A DNA stretch of 46,644 nucleotides from Coriobacteriales bacterium. Lineage in GTDB: Bacteria > Actinomycetota > Coriobacteriia > Coriobacteriales > UBA8131. The stretch spans positions 1 through 46,644 of the forward strand of contig JAITRZ010000011.1 of NCBI GenBank assembly GCA_031288185.1, read 5' to 3'. A program made the translations under genes and the position numbers. Each line of letters opens with the position of its first letter. The stretch's first letter is position 1. The notes under the pieces are model-generated. The model had not been told where the DNA came from. It saw only the letters and a program-made list of their open reading frames with translations, and made no database searches. Shown in pieces: positions 45,175 through 46,644 of the stretch.

Positions 45175-45241
45175 CAATACTCCTTTCGCAGTTGTTGCAT
45201 AAAATAACACTTTAAGGGCGCTGGCAAAACGCTCACCCCGC

Positions 45242-45351
45242 GCCTGTTGGCACCCTTGATGCGGTTGGTCACAAGCACCGGGATTTTGAGCAGAGCGGGA
45301 GCCCAAAAATGGGCCTGTTGGCATCCTTGGTGCGGTTGGTCACAAGCACCG
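45242..45351 (-). repeat. 39-bp direct repeat between the ModE-like and PNPOx-like genes
   Basis: Bases 45242-45280 recur at 45313-45351 with two mismatches, 71 bp apart. Both copies lie in the untranslated gap of 190 bp. The unit ends in GGTTGGTCACAAGCACCG. Confidence 0.9.
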
Positions 45352-45364
45352 CTCGCGCGCTCAG

Positions 45365-45760
45365 TTAAAACTCAATGACCTTGGGCTGCTCGGCGCCAAA
45401 CTCATACAAACGAGCAAAGGCATCTTTCAGATAAAATACCTGGTTGTTGCCGTCTCCTGGTTGATAGCGTTCACTCAACTGCGGATAGGCGGCAAGCATA
45501 TGCTTTTCAGCTTCGATGGTGATATCCTCCACCAACGTTGCGGCTACACGAAGCCAGCGTGTACCATCAAAGGCACAAATTTCAACTTTGGGATTAACCG
45601 CAATCTGCCGGGAAACGTCTTTAACCCTGCCTGTTTGGATGTAGAGCCGGTTCTCAAACAAGTCAATGGTGCCAAACGGCCGCACACGTGGCTGGTCGTC
45701 CTCAACGGTGGCTAGGTAGTACGTTTGAGTTTTCCTGAGAAACTCGTATACTTCATCCAT
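45365..45760 (-). CDS. Pyridoxamine 5'-phosphate oxidase-family (split-barrel FMN) protein
   Basis: A 131-residue split-barrel protein. The start YYLATVEDDQPRVRPFG and the following strand DLFENRLYIQTGRVKDVSRQI have the FMN-binding pattern of small PNPOx-like proteins common in anaerobes. No catalytic residues specific to pyridoxamine oxidase are visible, so a general flavin, deazaflavin or heme-related reductase role is open. The ATG at 45760 is preceded by AGGAG. It stands alone, upstream of the repeat-bearing gap before the ModE-like gene. Confidence 0.88.
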   Translation of the reverse strand: MDEVYEFLRKTQTYYLATVEDDQPRVRPFGTIDLFENRLYIQTGRVKDVSRQIAVNPKVEICAFDGTRWLRVAATLVEDITIEAEKHMLAAYPQLSERYQPGDGNNQVFYLKDAFARLYEFGAEQPKVIEF

Positions 45761-46533
45761 CTGCTGCTCCTATCCTTGGGTTTGTGGCACCGTAAGCTAA
45801 CGTTGCAAAGGCACACTTTCACAAAAGCAAACGTAGGCTGAATTATAGCCAATTATGAGCCAAACAGCGGCCGCACAGGCAAAATAACGCCTCTTTATAC
45901 TTTTTGTGGTTATTGCACCTTCATTTCCTCAAAATAAAGATGAACCTAAGAATCATTCCATCCAAAGAAGAAGAGATGAGACAACATGGCGCTTACTCTA
46001 TCAGAGAGACGCTCAGTCACCAATGCGATGAGAGACAGATGGATACGGTTGCACACTGCGGAGATATGAAGAACCCAGTGTTTCACTTACTGCGGTGTAG
46101 TTAAGGTATATCCTTACAATACCAAGCTCTGTGAGAGATATAAGCTCACCTAAAGAGGCAAGACCCTTCTTCCAGCTTTTTGATGCCTGGAGCCAAGATC
46201 GCAAATTGAAGGTAAAGTCAAGGGTCGTTCAACTATTTTCTCAAGAATTTTTAGGATTTTTCTTAAGCCAGTATTTACCAAGATGCTCATTGTCGCCTCC
46301 GCGTTCCCGTGCGCGCGTTAGGTCTACCACGAAGAATACATGTTTCCACAGTACTTTGAGTTTATTAATTGAGCCTCTATGCTTTTATGGTGTGTGTAAG
46401 CAGGGTACACCCATTCCCACCGTATTGCCTTGTCACTCAGTGATGCAGTTGCACAATCAGCTTATTTTTTTAGCCAAATCAGTGCGCGCGCTGCTTGACA
46501 GCACTGTTGGGTAGTCTCATAGCCCACCACCCC
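45761..46533. other. Mostly gene-free, A/T-richer stretch
   Basis: About 770 bp in which I find no recognisable gene. Base composition is richer in A/T than the flanks. A few short frames exist in both directions, but none matches a family. The best of them is a minus-strand frame of 46 codons (46150-46290) with a ribosome binding site. It may be a remnant of a lost gene or an element boundary. Confidence 0.55.
46150..46290 (-). CDS. Candidate small basic protein, 46 residues
   Basis: On the minus strand ATG 46290 is preceded by GGAGG with a five-base gap. The frame (MSILVNTGLRKILKILEKIVE and 25 more residues) ends at TAG 46150-46152. The first half could form a basic amphipathic helix. There is no homology I recognise, and the surrounding region has weak coding signs, so it may equally be chance or a fragment of a decayed gene. 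Confidence 0.25.
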   Translation of the reverse strand: MSILVNTGLRKILKILEKIVERPLTLPSICDLGSRHQKAGRRVLPL

Positions 46534-46644
46534 TTAGTGTGCCTTTTGGGCAGGGGAGTGGCCAACGGCCAGTACAATAACCCCAGCAGCAAAAAGAACG
46601 GCAAAGATGGGGGTGTGGCTGTTGATAAGCACAAGAGGAGCAAA
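46534..46644 (-). CDS. C-terminal end of a membrane protein, partial
   Basis: The minus strand has an open frame from the window edge (46644) to TAA at 46534-46536, giving 36 residues. It contains a hydrophobic helix (IFAVLFAAGVIVLAVG) just before a short charged end (HSPAQKAH). This is the usual look of a membrane protein terminus, but the family cannot be told from so little. The start lies outside the window. Confidence 0.5.
   Translation of the reverse strand, partial: FAPLVLINSHTPIFAVLFAAGVIVLAVGHSPAQKAH

Noticed and set aside
46131-46514. 127-codon plus-strand frame near the end of the window
   Set aside because: No ribosome binding site, no domain, unusual Cys/Ser/Phe-rich composition, and it overlaps a better minus-strand candidate.

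Overview
The window looks like a chromosomal segment of a moderately GC-rich Gram-positive actinobacterium. The gene families suggest class Coriobacteriia (Eggerthella/Olsenella relatives), but this is inference without a database search. Pointers are frequent TTG and GTG starts behind AGGAG-type ribosome binding sites, a V4R protein beside a GGDEF protein, a one-domain ModE-like regulator, NikR with HypF, and an LPxTG surface protein. No phage, CRISPR array, transposase or integrase is recognisable. Most of the window is housekeeping DNA.

Layout. 1-304: end of an unidentified gene. 507-8156 (+): V4R protein, diguanylate cyclase, dnaG, rpoD and an Mrp/NBP35 P-loop ATPase; the cyclase stop overlaps the dnaG start. 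8356-17257 (+): rpsP-khpA-rimM-trmD, then a fused glycyl-tRNA synthetase (glyQS), the PPDK regulatory protein and pyruvate, phosphate dikinase, partly with overlapping ends. 17768-21398 (+): AbrB-like regulator and a MacB/FtsX-type ABC transporter. 21540-25321 (+): thioredoxin, a small helical protein, nikR and hypF (nickel and hydrogenase maturation). 25771-26803 (+): a type IV prepilin-like gene behind a run of 12 G that breaks the upstream reading frame. 26852-27007: terminator and tRNA-Ile with its promoter.

27177-29471 (-): folP and a FolK-RsmI fusion. 29714-30940 (-): lipase. 31259-33952 (+): cell-wall-anchored pilin/adhesin with three isopeptide-type domains. 34014-40114 (-): purC, a two-component system, a Tat-type lipoprotein and an amidohydrolase. 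40268-43088 (+): fused ECF transporter ATPase (EcfA-EcfA') and EcfT. 43163-45760 (-): threonine synthase, ModE-like regulator and a pyridoxamine-phosphate-oxidase-family protein. 45761-46533 is largely gene-free, and the window ends in the 3' end of a minus-strand membrane protein.

Two themes stand out. First, many conserved proteins carry low-complexity or tandem-repeat insertions at domain boundaries (cyclase, DnaG, RpoD, Mrp, AbrB, HypF, FolK-RsmI, lipase, lipoprotein, amidohydrolase, EcfA). Intergenic regions carry short GC-rich direct repeats of 13-39 bp, so repeat expansion seems to shape this genome. Second, fusions are common (GlyQS, FolK-RsmI, EcfA-EcfA'). The best candidates for something new are the G12-controlled prepilin locus, the FolK-RsmI fusion with its decapeptide-repeat linker, and the asymmetric fused ECF ATPase. 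I did not find an obvious new defence or mobile system.
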